A stretch of 64,000 nucleotides of DNA, taken from assembly GCA_035222895.1 (NCBI GenBank), contig JAVYIG010000315.1, positions 296,001-360,000 of the forward strand, read 5' to 3'. Shown piece by piece: positions 54,805 to 64,000 of this stretch. Under the pieces are notes generated by a model. That model worked only from the letters and a program-made list of their open reading frames with translations, made no database searches and was not told the DNA's origin. Within the stretch, counting starts at the first letter, position 1, and every line of letters begins with the position of its first letter. The translations under genes were made by a program, and so were the position numbers. This stretch comes from Strongylocentrotus droebachiensis (taxonomy: Eukaryota; Echinodermata; Echinoidea; Camarodonta; Strongylocentrotidae).

Positions 54805-55854
54805 AGCAAAACAGACAACGTCCTCATGCCTAATAGGGCTTGAGGTATTGTAAAACTTCTGCAAGATAGATGTAGTGCTGATCGCTGAAGAGCAACCAAG
54901 AAACAAGTGCCTGATGGGTAGAGTCACTGAGGTCTTTGCTGGAAAGGACAGCTTTGTGTGATCAGTAAAGGTGAGGTGGAAAAGAGCGTTAAGTGTAATT
55001 ATGTATGAATTTATTTTTCTCCTCCAGGGTCTATTTTATCAGTGGAATTTTGAGCTTTTAGTCCTTGTTTTGGTGGGTTTTTTTGTGGGGGAGGGGGTTG
55101 CATAAGTGTTGAAAAATGAGTTTGAAGTGAAGGAAAAGGGCATTCCTACATTTTGAAGATGAGAGATCCCACATCAAAAGAGAACTACAACAGGCATGTA
55201 TATGGGGAAAAGTGAGAAGGATGTTTGTGCTGGCCATCATAGAGACCATTGAATCCATGGTCAATCCCTTTGAAGAGGGCAATGCACAGCTTCTCCACAT
55301 TGCATCTGGAGCTGTTGCTTCATCTGAGGTAACAAGTGATTATTTGGAGGCTCATGAGAGGGGAGATATGGCATTCATAACTTATTGTAAGGAACGTTTA
55401 CAAGGAGAAGGGGATATGTTTGCTGTCCTCAAGAAACAGAAGACCAAGACATTTGCATCAATGAGTATTTAAAATTTTCCAAGTCCAAGGTGAAAGATAA
55501 AGTTATTATCATCAAGGCTGACAGAAATCTCTTCCAAAGATTAATGATCATCGCTGGGGCATGGAAGCTGGACATCAAACATATGCTTACACACAATCTT
55601 GGTCCACTGCCTTTGTCTCTTGCAAATGTTGATGGCACTCTTAACAAGACAATGAAGTCAAACCTCATGCATTTCATCGAGGACTCTGTTCAGCCATCAC
55701 CTGTCACTGAAGGGGTTCCTCGTTACATGGATGCCGGGGATGGGTCACAAAACACAAAAACTAAGGCACTTTTGAGTGTTCACCCGGCGGTCTATAGGAG
55801 AAATTGGGGATTTTATCGGGTTTTCTGGTGGGGAAGGTTTGAAAGGCTTATCCA

Positions 55855-56815
55855 ATGTTTCGCCTTGAACTGCCAGAGATTTTCACTGGAGAAGAAGGAA
55901 AAGATTCCCGCCAGTGGGTGAGAAGATTTGAAGTTGCAGTTGCCTCTTTAAACAGTAGCTCTGCTCAGAAACATAGTTTGCTCCCTTCCCGACTCGCAGG
56001 ATCAGCATTTACTGTATGGGAGAGCCTACCTGAATCAGACGAGAAAGATTTGAGAAAGTAAAGACAGTCCTTTCCGAGGTATTTGGACGAACAACTTACC
56101 TAACCAACTTTCGTTCCTGCATTACAGCTCGCAGCAGATTACCTTCAGAACCTATTGAAGTGTTCTTAGCAGCCATTTCAACATTAGTTGGAGAAGCCTT
56201 CCCAATGCTCCATTAGCCACTCTACAACTGGTAGCAGCGGTGTCTCCCTAACTTCAGGCAGAGATAGCAGCTTGTGATAGCCTCAACTAAGCTAAATTTC
56301 ACCCTGCTTTATCCAGAGTAAGATTCCTGTAGTGTATGCGAATGATAGACATTCTAGGTAATAATCTAGGTCAGGGGTCAACTTCCACTATTGTACACAA
56401 TCCGCGCAGGATTAAGACAGACTTAGGGGAGGCCCTACGGGACAGGTTTGTGGCAGGACTCCTCTATAGCTCAACACACAGCAATGATTGCCTAAAGACT
56501 ACACCTTCCAGGAGGAAGCAGCCTCTACCATTGTCAAAGACATGGTTAAAGACGAGGAGAAACCTATACATCGGACTACAGCATGGGCAGAATTGGCAAC
56601 CAAGAAGGAAAGGGCATCCTTCCTCAAGTAAGTCCTCCAGAAAGAACCTAAACCAAATACTATTTCATACTATCCACCATGGCAGGCTCAACAGGCAATG
56701 TAGCACAACAAGATCGCAGAAAAAGAACTCCCCCATTGTCAAGGAGGTCATCTCAGACTTATTGAAAAGTGATGCTTTCATTGCCCTGGTAGAACATTCT
56801 GTGGATAAATAAATT
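55855..56815 (+). pseudogene. LTR-retrotransposon gag remnant (Ty3-like)
   Basis: Begins LPEIFTGEEGKDSRQWVRRF, the usual capsid start of Ty3-type gag. A frame change occurs at about 56058 and more breaks follow; LGEALRDRFVAGLL (56430-56475) is another gag-type motif. No intact frame longer than 158 codons remains. Confidence 0.65.
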
Positions 56816-57000
56816 TGCTCCATGCAAGAAGTTTGATTTAAATGTTTGAATTTGAATTGAATGATTACTATATTGTTATATATTTATGTTTTTATGTCAT
56901 AAAGGTATTCTCGCCCTGAGTCTTTCAAAAAAAATTCATTTGAATTTGAAATACATTCATTTGGAACTAGCCAATCATCACATTAGGTACATCAGGTACA

Positions 57001-57660
57001 AGATGGATATGTTTGACTCGAGTCAGGCTCAGTCTGTTCCACCATGCAATGAAGGAGAGGTAATTAACATGAAGTTAGATACAGGGGCAACATGGAGGGC
57101 GTTCCATGCAGCAGGTTGCTCTTGTTTTGAGCTCCGCTTTTGTGAAGGAACATGGTGAGAAAATCACTGCGTGTGAGATTGATGTTGAGGAGTTAAAGTC
57201 ACAAGTCAAAAAGTTGAAGGAAGATAATGTCTCTCTCAGATTGTCTCATTCCTCGACTTTGCTCCTCCAACCTGTTGGTGGTCTGGAGTTTCCATTGTAC
57301 CTGTGGATGGCTTATCTTACTCCTCTTTTTCTTCATTTTGGGCCCAACAAAATTTTCAGATTCTGATGCAATGCAATCTCGAGGTTCTTGCTTTTCTACT
57401 TGTAATTGTTATGATTCTGATTATTTTTATTACGTGTACAGTACTCTGCCTTTTTTTTTTTTTTTCTTCAAGAATGATCATCTCAATCATTTGTAAATAT
57501 TTAAATTTGTCATTATTTTTTTTGTTTTTTTGTAACACAACATCTGTATTTCCTTGGAAAATTTGTATATGTTATGATTTGATTTCTTAACACATAATTG
57601 AAAAGAAAAAAAAAGATACAGGGGCAACATTGTCAGTTATCAGTCTCTGCGACTATGAAG
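57001..57660 (+). pseudogene. Retroelement aspartic protease motif split by an insertion
   Basis: EGEVINMKLDTGAT (57051-57092) carries the DTGA active-site motif. The same DTGAT coding sequence reappears at 57615 and continues LSVISLCDYEEK. The 520 bases between are a retroposon insertion (57094-57613). It is probably part of the same element as the gag remnant upstream. Confidence 0.65.
57094..57613 (+). mobile_element. Poly-A retroposon flanked by a 17-bp target duplication
   Basis: agatacaggggcaacat occurs exactly on both sides (57077-57093 and 57614-57630). The insert ends in an A-rich tail (aaaagaaaaaaaa). It contains a coiled-coil-like stretch VEELKSQVKKLKEDNVSLRL, so it may be a truncated LINE or a processed transcript. 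Confidence 0.8.
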
Positions 57661-57673
57661 AAAAGCTAATTCA

Positions 57674-57838
57674 TGTTTGTTTTGTAATGTACAAACTATA
57701 ACTATGATTTGGAAAAACCGAAGCGCCCCCTTGTGGCCACGTTCACTAATAAAACCTCACTCCTAATCAGCACATATCACAAGGAGTAGCACACGTTTCT
57801 GTAAGTCTCTAAATCAGAACATCACATGGTGTCAGAAG
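57674..57838 (+). mobile_element. LTR end and primer-binding site of a Ty3-like element
   Basis: The LTR appears to end at CA 57825-57826, followed at once by tggtgtcagaag (57827-57838), the start of a primer-binding site that I recall as complementary to tRNA-Leu. aataaaac near 57757 may be the LTR poly(A) signal. The LTR start (TG near 57674) is a guess. Confidence 0.5.
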
Positions 57839-57869
57839 ACTTCAATAGTCTACGTCAATGAAACGGACA

Positions 57870-58090
57870 TGGCGGAATTAAGACCCCAAGGACCACTCTC
57901 GTTTGAAGGAAATATGTTGCCAGAAACTGGACAGATTGGATCAGATCTTATGAGTTTTACGAGAAGGCGACCGAGCTTGAGACGAAATCAGACTCCGTGA
58001 GATATGCCACGTTTTTCCAGGAGATAGCAGCAGACAGCAGAGATGTTCACCTTCCCATCGGAGGAAGTAGGGAGAGTGAGCATGCAGTCT
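57870..58090 (+). pseudogene. Second gag-like remnant
   Basis: An ATG at 57870 opens MAELRPQGPLSFEGN. After a frame change the sequence reads WIRSYEFYEKATELETKS and RYATFFQEIAADSRDVF, a Ty3-type gag N-terminus. It lies correctly just after the primer-binding site. Confidence 0.55.
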
Positions 58091-58313
58091 AAAGGAGAAA
58101 TTCAAGACCTAGCTATTGTCTTAATCCCCGTAAGAACCTGTCCGTCAACAGGTATCTGTTCAACTCTCGGAAACAACAAAATGGATAAAGAATGTGTTAA
58201 ACAAGTTATAACATGTAACAATGTTCCACATACACTGTACCTCAAATATTAAAGGGAAGATGTAATGTATAAACAAACTATGATTTGATATAACCCGAAA
58301 CACACATCTCACT

Positions 58314-58535
58314 TTGAAGACGGTAGGATTGTATGATGATGTTGCAGTGTCATCAAAAAGTGACCAGAACAAGTGGGTTCTTGGCCGAATCCTAGGGATC
58401 AGAAATAGCGAACAAGGTGTAGTTGAGTATTACAAGCCCATAAATCTCAGTAATACAACAAAGTATGCAAAGGTACTCCCGACTATAAAATTTCTATCAA
58501 AAACAGGAAAATGTCTTCACAAATACCGATGTTGA
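58314..58535 (+). pseudogene. Diverged single copy of the VG[I/L][F/Y]DD[I/V]A module
   Basis: TVGLYDDVAVSSKSDQNKWV followed by LGRILGIRNSEQGVVEYYKP aligns with the tandem modules at 59560-60150 but is clearly more diverged. It may be the ancestral form of the module. Confidence 0.5.
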
Positions 58536-58984
58536 TGTTGTGTTGAAAGACATCATCATGAAGGTGAATATAAGGACACTGAGGATGGATCAGAGGAGGA
58601 CACAAGTGAGCGTCAATTTGTTCTGTAGTAATACGCTAACAGATTTTGTAAGGATTACAAGGTCAGTAATGGTGAACTGATTATTACTTGTGTGTGAACT
58701 TGTAATTCAAGGATTCTGGTCCTTGGCACCTTTATGTTAATGGAAAAAAAAGTAATTTGAGGACTCTGGTCTTGGACACTTTTATGTTAATAAAAAAGAA
58801 GGTATAAATGTCTTGTCCTTGAAATATCGTAAAATAGGGGTAAATTTGTGAAAGTGTCCTTACAATCTTATAAATAGGGGTATTTTGTCCTTGTTTTGAC
58901 GTAAAAAAGGGGATTAAATTTCACAAAATTGACCGCAAAAGGGGGTTATTTGCATTTGTGGAAATGGTCATACGCGTCACCCTC

Positions 58985-59417
58985 TGCGGGGGATCAAAGA
59001 AATACACCGGATGATAATGGTGCCAGTCCGGCACAGAAAATGATGGCACGACGAACCAACACTCTACTGCCTACCCCTGAAGCACTCCTCGAACCACAGG
59101 TCGTAGGAGGAGTATCCCAACACATCAGTCACAAGAAGCAGCTGGCCAAGAAATACTATGACCGATCAGCAGCTCCTCTTCCTGAGCTAGAGATTGGGCA
59201 GCAGGTCCAATCTAAGAGTAGTGGTCTGGAGTGGAGCCGAGGAGTCTGCAAGGAAGAAGTTGGTCCAAGGTCATACTTGGTGCAGACAGAGACTGGCCAG
59301 ATGTTAAGAAGGAACCAAAGGTTCTTGAGAATGACTGAAGAATCACTCGTACAAGAACTGCAGACAGCTGAGACGGAGAGCCCACCGGCGCAAGACAGCC
59401 CACAAGACGCTACATAA
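58985..59417 (+). pseudogene. Ty3-like integrase C-terminal remnant
   Basis: NGASPAQKMMARRTNTLLPT and KKYYDRSAAPLPELEIGQQV, followed by GPRSYLVQTETGQMLRRN, match the end of Ty3-type pol polyproteins (integrase C-terminal region). Protease, RT and RNase H are missing between the gag at 57870 and here, so this is an internally deleted copy. Confidence 0.7.
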
Positions 59418-59559
59418 TACATCTCAGTCACCGGATGAGAACCAGCAACAGCAACCATCCTACGCTGAGGCGGCTGCAAGACCTGTCTAATCGGGGTCTC
59501 ATGACAACACAATAGTCCCATAACAATGTCCACTGGGTTGGTTCATCAAGCCCAAATAA

Positions 59560-60355
59560 AGTGGGTATATTTGATGACATTGCCATTCATTGGCAGTCCT
59601 TGGCAGAGTCATAAGAATGGGGAATAAAGACCGTGCAACTGTTAAGTATAAAAGGCCTGAAGTGGGTATATTTGATGACATTGCTATTCATTTGTCCAAT
59701 GAATTCTCCTATGTCCTTGGCAGAGTCATAAGAATGAGGAATAAAGACTGTGCAACTGTTGAATATAAAAGGCCTGAAGCGGGTATATTTGATGACAATG
59801 CCATTCATTTGTCCAATTAATTCTCCTATGTCCTTTATGGCAGAGTCATAAGAATGAGGAATAAAGACCGTGCAACTGTTGTGTTTTAAAGGCCAGAAGT
59901 GGGTATAATTGATGACATTGCTATTCATTTGTCCAATGAATTCTCCTATGTCCTTGGCAGAGTCATAAGAATGGGGAATAAAGACTGTGCAACTGTTGAG
60001 TATAAAAGGCATGAAGTGGGCATATTTTGATGACATAATTGCCAATCATTTGTCCAATGAATTCTCCTATGTTCTTGGCAGAGTCATAAGAATGAGGAAT
60101 AAAGACAGTGCAACTGTTGAATATAAAAGGCCTGTCAGTCTGAACGACGCAATGAAATATCAAAAACTAGAATTAATTGTTAACATGTATTCCATGGACA
60201 ATGGTGTGATGACATACAAGCCACAGGAGCAACAGCAATTCTTGTATACGAGTGTGATCCGATGTGTTGCATTGACTCGACTTGAGAATGGAAAATTTGA
60301 ACTTGGTGAAGAACTGTTACAAATACAGAAGTTTACCGCAGAGGGAGAAGTTTGA
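59560..60355 (+). repeat. Tandem array of a 39-residue coding module, five copies
   Basis: The word tggcagagtcataagaat starts at 59601, 59718, 59838, 59955 and 60076, spacing 117-121 bp. Each unit encodes a version of VGIFDDIAIHLSNEFSYVLG and RVIRMRNKDRATVEYKRP. Some units carry indels that shift frame. The last copy continues in frame to VSLNDAMKYQKLELIVNMYS and a stop at 60355. A further copy is at 61045-61246. Function unknown. Confidence 0.75.
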
Positions 60356-60429
60356 TATCTACAAGAATAAACGAGAAGCAATGCAATTCAATTTCATCTT
60401 CTCATCTCTATAACAACAACGTGTTTATT

Positions 60430-60640
60430 ACATCACTATCTCACAACAACACCTCCTTTGTAAGTTCACTGCTGAATGTTATATTATGAACCTATACAGG
60501 GTGTCTTAACAAGTAGACTCTCCTCTGGTCCAGACTGTGATCATTGATTTTTTTTTGTGATACCCTGTACGTAATTGATTCAGTTCTAACCTCATGTGCA
60601 AGTGCCTTAGACAACTTAGATTTTATCCTGTTATTGATAA
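60430..60640 (+). repeat. Dispersed direct repeat, copy 1
   Basis: Shares ctcctttgtaagttcactgc, ttgattcagttctaacctca and ttagacaacttagattt with 62270-62455. Probably part of a mobile element. Confidence 0.6.
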
Positions 60641-60844
60641 CACTGAGTGGGGGAGGGGGGGGGGGCATTCAAGGTGGTCCAACAGCCAATACAGCGTCAC
60701 TCCCTAACTATGACTATGCAAACAAAAGACAAAATAATCTTGAGAACGAGTTCTGTGATTTTTCTGAAAAGTGGGATATCTACTGCCGGCAAATGAGAGA
60801 CCGGGAAGAAGGCAGGAAGATGTGGTTTTTCCCCCACTTTTGCA

Positions 60845-61035
60845 GTCGTTTAAGACTCTGGTGCGTTTTGTGTATGATGGCAAAGCAAAATTCCAAGGGC
60901 GCTTATTAAAGGAGAGAATGTCAACTCCAATCTGTTTGAAGTAGCCCTTTGGTTCAGTGAGAACAAAGTGGGAGTTATTGCAGACATCTCCAAGATGTTT
61001 CAAGCCATTAAAATTCAGCCTGCAGATGCATGCAG
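60845..61035 (+). pseudogene. BEL/Pao-like reverse transcriptase fragment
   Basis: RFVYDGKAKFQGR, then after a frame change SNLFEVALWFSENKVGVIAD and ISKMFQAIKIQPADA, the first catalytic region of a BEL/Pao-type RT (VIADISKMF corresponds to the strand with the first catalytic Asp). It is followed directly by a copy of the 39-residue module. Confidence 0.55.
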
Positions 61036-61044
61036 ATGGTTGGA

Positions 61045-61231
61045 GGGTATATTTGATGACATTTCCATTCATTTGTCCAACGAATCCTTCTATGTCCTTG
61101 GCAGAGTCATAAGAATGCTGAATAAAGACCGTGCAACTGTTGAATATAAAAGGCCTGTCAGTCTGAATGACGCAACGAAATATAAAAAACTAGAATTTGT
61201 TGTGAACATGTATTCCATGGACAATGGTGTG
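61045..61231 (+). repeat. Sixth copy of the 39-residue module
   Basis: Matches the last tandem copy (60017-60212), including SLNDATKYKKLEF and NMYSMDNGV. It is cut at 61231, and the sequence following the cut in the other copy (gccacaggagcaac) reappears at 61438. Confidence 0.65.
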
Positions 61232-61239
61232 GTTCTTGA

Positions 61240-61437
61240 TTGTTGATGCTACCAAGTTCTCTAGCTGGTCCAAGCTACAGATGGTCACGGCGAGGGTGTT
61301 ATCCCTCAAGGAGCTTCCCCGGAATCAATGGCTGAAACAATTCCTCCGGCAGATCTCTGAATGGCCATCCCAAAGAATGATCAAAGAGGCAGAACTGTAT
61401 TGGGTCAGACAAGCTCAGAAGGAGATAAACTTCCAAG
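61240..61437 (+). pseudogene. BEL/Pao-like pol fragment
   Basis: DATKFSSWSKLQMVTARVLS and ISEWPSQRMIKEAELYWVRQ resemble the connector between RNase H and integrase of BEL/Pao elements. It sits inside a copy of the 39-residue module sequence. Confidence 0.55.
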
Positions 61438-62600
61438 CCACAGGAGCAACGGCAATTCTTGTTTACGACCTCCGTTTTGGCGTCTGGAGTTTGTTGCGAA
61501 CTCCAATAATGAATTGGATATTGACATTATCGACTTTCGTTCCGTCTTCGAGCACCGTCAAAGTCGAGCTTTGATAAGAAGGTAAGAACCTCCTTCTTAC
61601 CTTCTTACCTCCTCGATTTGTGTTTCATCGTTTGCAGGCCTTATCCCGACTCCGACTAATGATGACTTTATCTACTTTGTTCTGTGTTCGATCATCGTCA
61701 ACGTCGAACTCTATACCAAGTTTCACCATCGCCAAACGTGGACTATACAACATTGCCGACCCTTGGCTTTCATTCATCATTCATTTTTTAACTGTACTAT
61801 CACTACTATGATCACTGAAGTCATCTTTGATCTACCAAGTAGGCGTACCAATGGAAGGACAGTCTGTATAATGCACTATGTAATTCAAATATGAGCGGCA
61901 GTCTTCCGCTATAGAAATAGACTAACCACTTTACTTATAATGTTGGTGTGTGCTGAAAGTGTTTAGTGTCATGTATAATGATGTAACAAGCGGCAGTCTT
62001 TCGCTTTAGAAATAGACTTCAGCTTTCGACTGTAAATTGTTTTTTATATTTTAGACAAGCTAGATTTTAGCTCTTTCAAATGAACGATTTAAAAAAGTAT
62101 ACATATTATTTCCATTGTTCTTTGTTAGAAGCCCTATTGTTCTCTCGTGAATCACAGTTAAAAAAAAGGTCAAGACTTCGATTTTGGGATGTTTGGTACT
62201 GAAAACCATGGTAATACCATGTTCTTTTTTTATAAGCGCTATGTTCAGGGTGGTGTAGTATGAACTGGGAAAATACACTAACATCTCCTTTGTAAGTTCA
62301 CTGCTGTATGTTATGATATTGTCCTAACAAGTATTCTCTCCTCTAGTCCAGATTGTGATCGTTGATTTCTTTTTGGGACGCCCTGTACATAATTGATTCA
62401 GTTCTAACCTCATGTGCAAGTGCCTTAGACAACTTAGATTTCATCCTGTTATTGATGTCATCCCATTGTGATTCTGGTTACAAGTGATCATGGAAAGTAA
62501 CAAAAGTAACAAATATTGATTAATAAAATTAGGCAATTTAATTTTAGACTCTAACATAGAATATTACCTTCAAAAGAAAATTAGGTTAAGTGGAAAATAT
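61438..62600. other. Element-derived or intergenic DNA without a clear ORF
   Basis: Contains a pair of related words (gcggcagtcttccgctatag at 61895 and gcggcagtctttcgctttag at 61991), possibly within an LTR, and the copy 2 repeat. No protein motif recognised. Confidence 0.4.
62270..62455 (+). repeat. Dispersed direct repeat, copy 2
   Basis: Same words as copy 1, in the same order and orientation, about 1.83 kb downstream, with small indels. Confidence 0.6.
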
Positions 62601-63049
62601 TGAATGAAAATGAATGCGATGTTTGTAATTGTGTTAAGGCATCAGAAAAGCTAAGGACCCTATGGAAAGAACAGAAAAAGGAGAGGAGAGATCAATTCAA
62701 CTGGCAAAAGAAAAAATGCAATAAACCAAGCAAGGACAGAAAAGTACCAACAGAAAATAAGGATGGTGAAGAGGAGTGCGGAGATGGAAGGGCAGTTCTG
62801 CTCTCAGACGGAAGGAACTCCACCCCTGGATCAATCAGCAGCACCTGTTCGGGCAGCAAAGTCACATTACAAAAAGAAAATTGTTGAAAGACTGCCACCT
62901 GACCCCTCACTGAAGGCTGTTGTCCTGGATGTTGCAATTCAGCATCAAACACCAACATCTCGCAGGATAATAACAAACAAACTGGGGATGCTTTCTCCGG
63001 ATGCGAGGAGGAAACTCTGTGATTCAAAATTGATCAGGGAGTCGGTGGG

Positions 63050-63178
63050 AGGAGTTTCGGGAGAAGAGAAAAGATTCCCTGTCTCCAGAGGTAATGAACT
63101 TGGTTTTGGAGTTCTACCAACAAAACGAGACGAGCTCCAGCATGCCAAACCCATGCAGTGCCCTACAGAAAGATGGCG
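63050..63178 (+). repeat. Direct repeat unit 1 of coding sequence
   Basis: From gaggagtttcgggagaagag to gaaagatggcgag; nearly identical to 63325-63454. A one-base or two-base difference in the agattccctgtctcc region changes the reading frame between copies. Confidence 0.75.
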
Positions 63179-63324
63179 AGATGAAAGATGTGGCCAGGCG
63201 CAGATCTATCGCTTTATTAATATGCAATGATGGCCAAGAATAAGAGCCTGAAATTGTCAAAAAGTGCAAGCATTTCACGAAAGGTGGCCCAGGAGATCAA
63301 CAGCATACAGAAGGAGGAGAACTG

Positions 63325-63454
63325 GGAGGAGTTTCGGGAGAAGAGAAAAGATTCCGTCTCCAGAGGTAATGAACTTGGTTTTGGAGTTCTACCAACAAAA
63401 CGAGACGAGCTCCAGCATACCAAACCCACGCAGTGCCTTACAGAAAGATGGCGA
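63325..63454 (+). repeat. Direct repeat unit 2 of coding sequence
   Basis: Second copy, about 275 bases downstream, with four or five differences. One frame encodes SPEVMNLVLEFYQQNETSSS. Confidence 0.75.
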
Positions 63455-63801
63455 GGTGATAGCCAGAAAAGTCATGATATCAACCCTGGCAGCTTCATTA
63501 TATACCTTTGAGCACATAAATATATGTCCGTTTCCCGCAATTTCTGCTGTTTTCGATGTGTGTGTCTATGTTCAAGCTTGTACAGGACGATTGGACGATT
63601 AAAAGAGGTATTGAACGTAATTAAAAGTCTGCCAAGCTTTTTTGCGTGTGTGAGTCGCAGAATAAGTAAAGAAACATTGGTAGTAGTTTGATAAAAAATA
63701 ATTAGCTTCATAAGCCTGCCGTAAATTTCGTCCAAACGGACCGCAAGGTCTAGCTCCGCGCATTCTGACCGCTGAGCGGCGCAATCAACCGGCGCTTCAC
63801 A

Positions 63802-64000
63802 TGGTGTCAGAAGTGGGATTCGGCAATGGAGCAATCAACGTGGAGAAATGCGAATCAGCTATTAAACACCAGCTGTAAGACCAACTGACGAAGCAGCAGC
63901 ACCATGGTCCAAAAAACGCAAGACGGCTGTTGGAGCATTGGAACGCCCTAGAGATGAACAACGATGTCTTGGTACGCTGATGGGAGTCAGCAGACGGCAC
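63802..64000 (+). mobile_element. Start of a second LTR element: LTR end, primer-binding site, leader
   Basis: An LTR seems to end at CA 63800-63801; tggtgtcagaagtgggat (63802-63819) follows as primer-binding site. The leader continues to the window end, so any gag and pol lie outside. The left LTR border is not identified. Confidence 0.55.

Larger units (their letters stand above)
52457..55745 (+). pseudogene. Degenerate mobile-element-type ORF, broken by insertions
   Basis: Pieces in three frames read as parts of one protein type I recall from invertebrate repeats but cannot name: about 52555-52640 (LLPSWTGFNAMLNK), 52643-52700 (GYLPIIDASPT), 52727-52785 (QKEVVVVFDQAIYA), 53085-53540 (CIDKRFWDAGLENIMIESG, HHYNRSIRAHKCVMEAMQRI) and 55215-55740 (VIIIKADRNLFQRL, LTHNLGPLPLSLANVDGTL). 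In-frame stops, frameshifts and three insertions (about 52790-53057, the MITE at 53756-54073 and the hAT-like piece) show it is dead. An extinct element or a host gene captured by one are both possible. Confidence 0.6.
62600..63510 (+). pseudogene. Unrecognised element-associated ORF fragments
   Basis: Overlapping frames at 62600-62887 (Lys/Glu-rich, EKLRTLWKEQKKERRDQFNW) and 62763-63050 (AAKSHYKKKIVERLPPDP, SPDARRKLCDSKLIRES) look like parts of one basic protein. After 63050 a 130-base piece is repeated at 63325. Frames are broken, so it is probably a dead mobile-element protein. Confidence 0.45.

Overview
The window is animal nuclear DNA, most likely from an echinoderm and probably a sea urchin. 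The signs are short exons with GT..AG introns, long AT-rich introns full of short inverted-repeat elements, tRNA-headed SINEs, Ty3-like and BEL/Pao-like retroelement debris, frequent ACATGTA-type words, and a bilaterian mitoferrin gene. The species cannot be fixed from the sequence alone. There is no bacterial operon, CRISPR array or rRNA.

Region 1 (about 1-16250, plus strand) holds the 3' part of a multi-exon gene. Fifteen exons (1639-15756) join without a phase error into 727 codons ending at a stop. The product has two TIR-type domains followed by a SLOG-type nucleotide-binding Rossmann domain. TIR-1 keeps the glutamate used by NAD-cleaving TIR domains; TIR-2 has glutamine there. Each TIR is split by a phase-0 intron directly after that residue, which points to an internal duplication. 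The SLOG domain keeps a GGPG..E signature. This is the most interesting item: a TIR enzyme and a possible sensor of TIR-made nucleotides in one animal polypeptide, like the bacterial Thoeris TIR and SLOG proteins and the ADP-ribose-binding part of TRPM2. The N-terminus lies upstream of the window.

Region 2 (about 16250-24900) has no gene I can support. It contains AT-rich DNA and a 4.2 kb polypurine minisatellite (20187-24375) with a 36-bp unit and an internal 753-bp duplication.

Region 3 (24938-45308, plus strand) is a complete four-exon mitoferrin gene (SLC25A28/SLC25A37 family, mitochondrial iron importer, 359 codons). Its large introns hold a foldback element with candidate 9-bp target duplications, two opposed SINEs, an 886-bp mariner-like foldback, nested GTCTA repeats and a miRNA-like hairpin.

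Region 4 (45309-about 52400) is AT-rich intergenic DNA with a CT microsatellite.

Region 5 (about 52450-64000) is a graveyard of nested mobile elements: a degenerate plus-strand ORF broken by later insertions, a hAT-like C-terminal fragment, Ty3-like gag, protease and integrase pieces, a poly-A retroposon that landed in a protease motif with a 17-bp target duplication, a tandemly amplified 39-residue module, BEL/Pao fragments, and two LTR ends followed by the same primer-binding site, the second starting an element that runs off the window.

The two host genes share no obvious pathway. All homology statements come from recognition of motifs by eye; no search was run.
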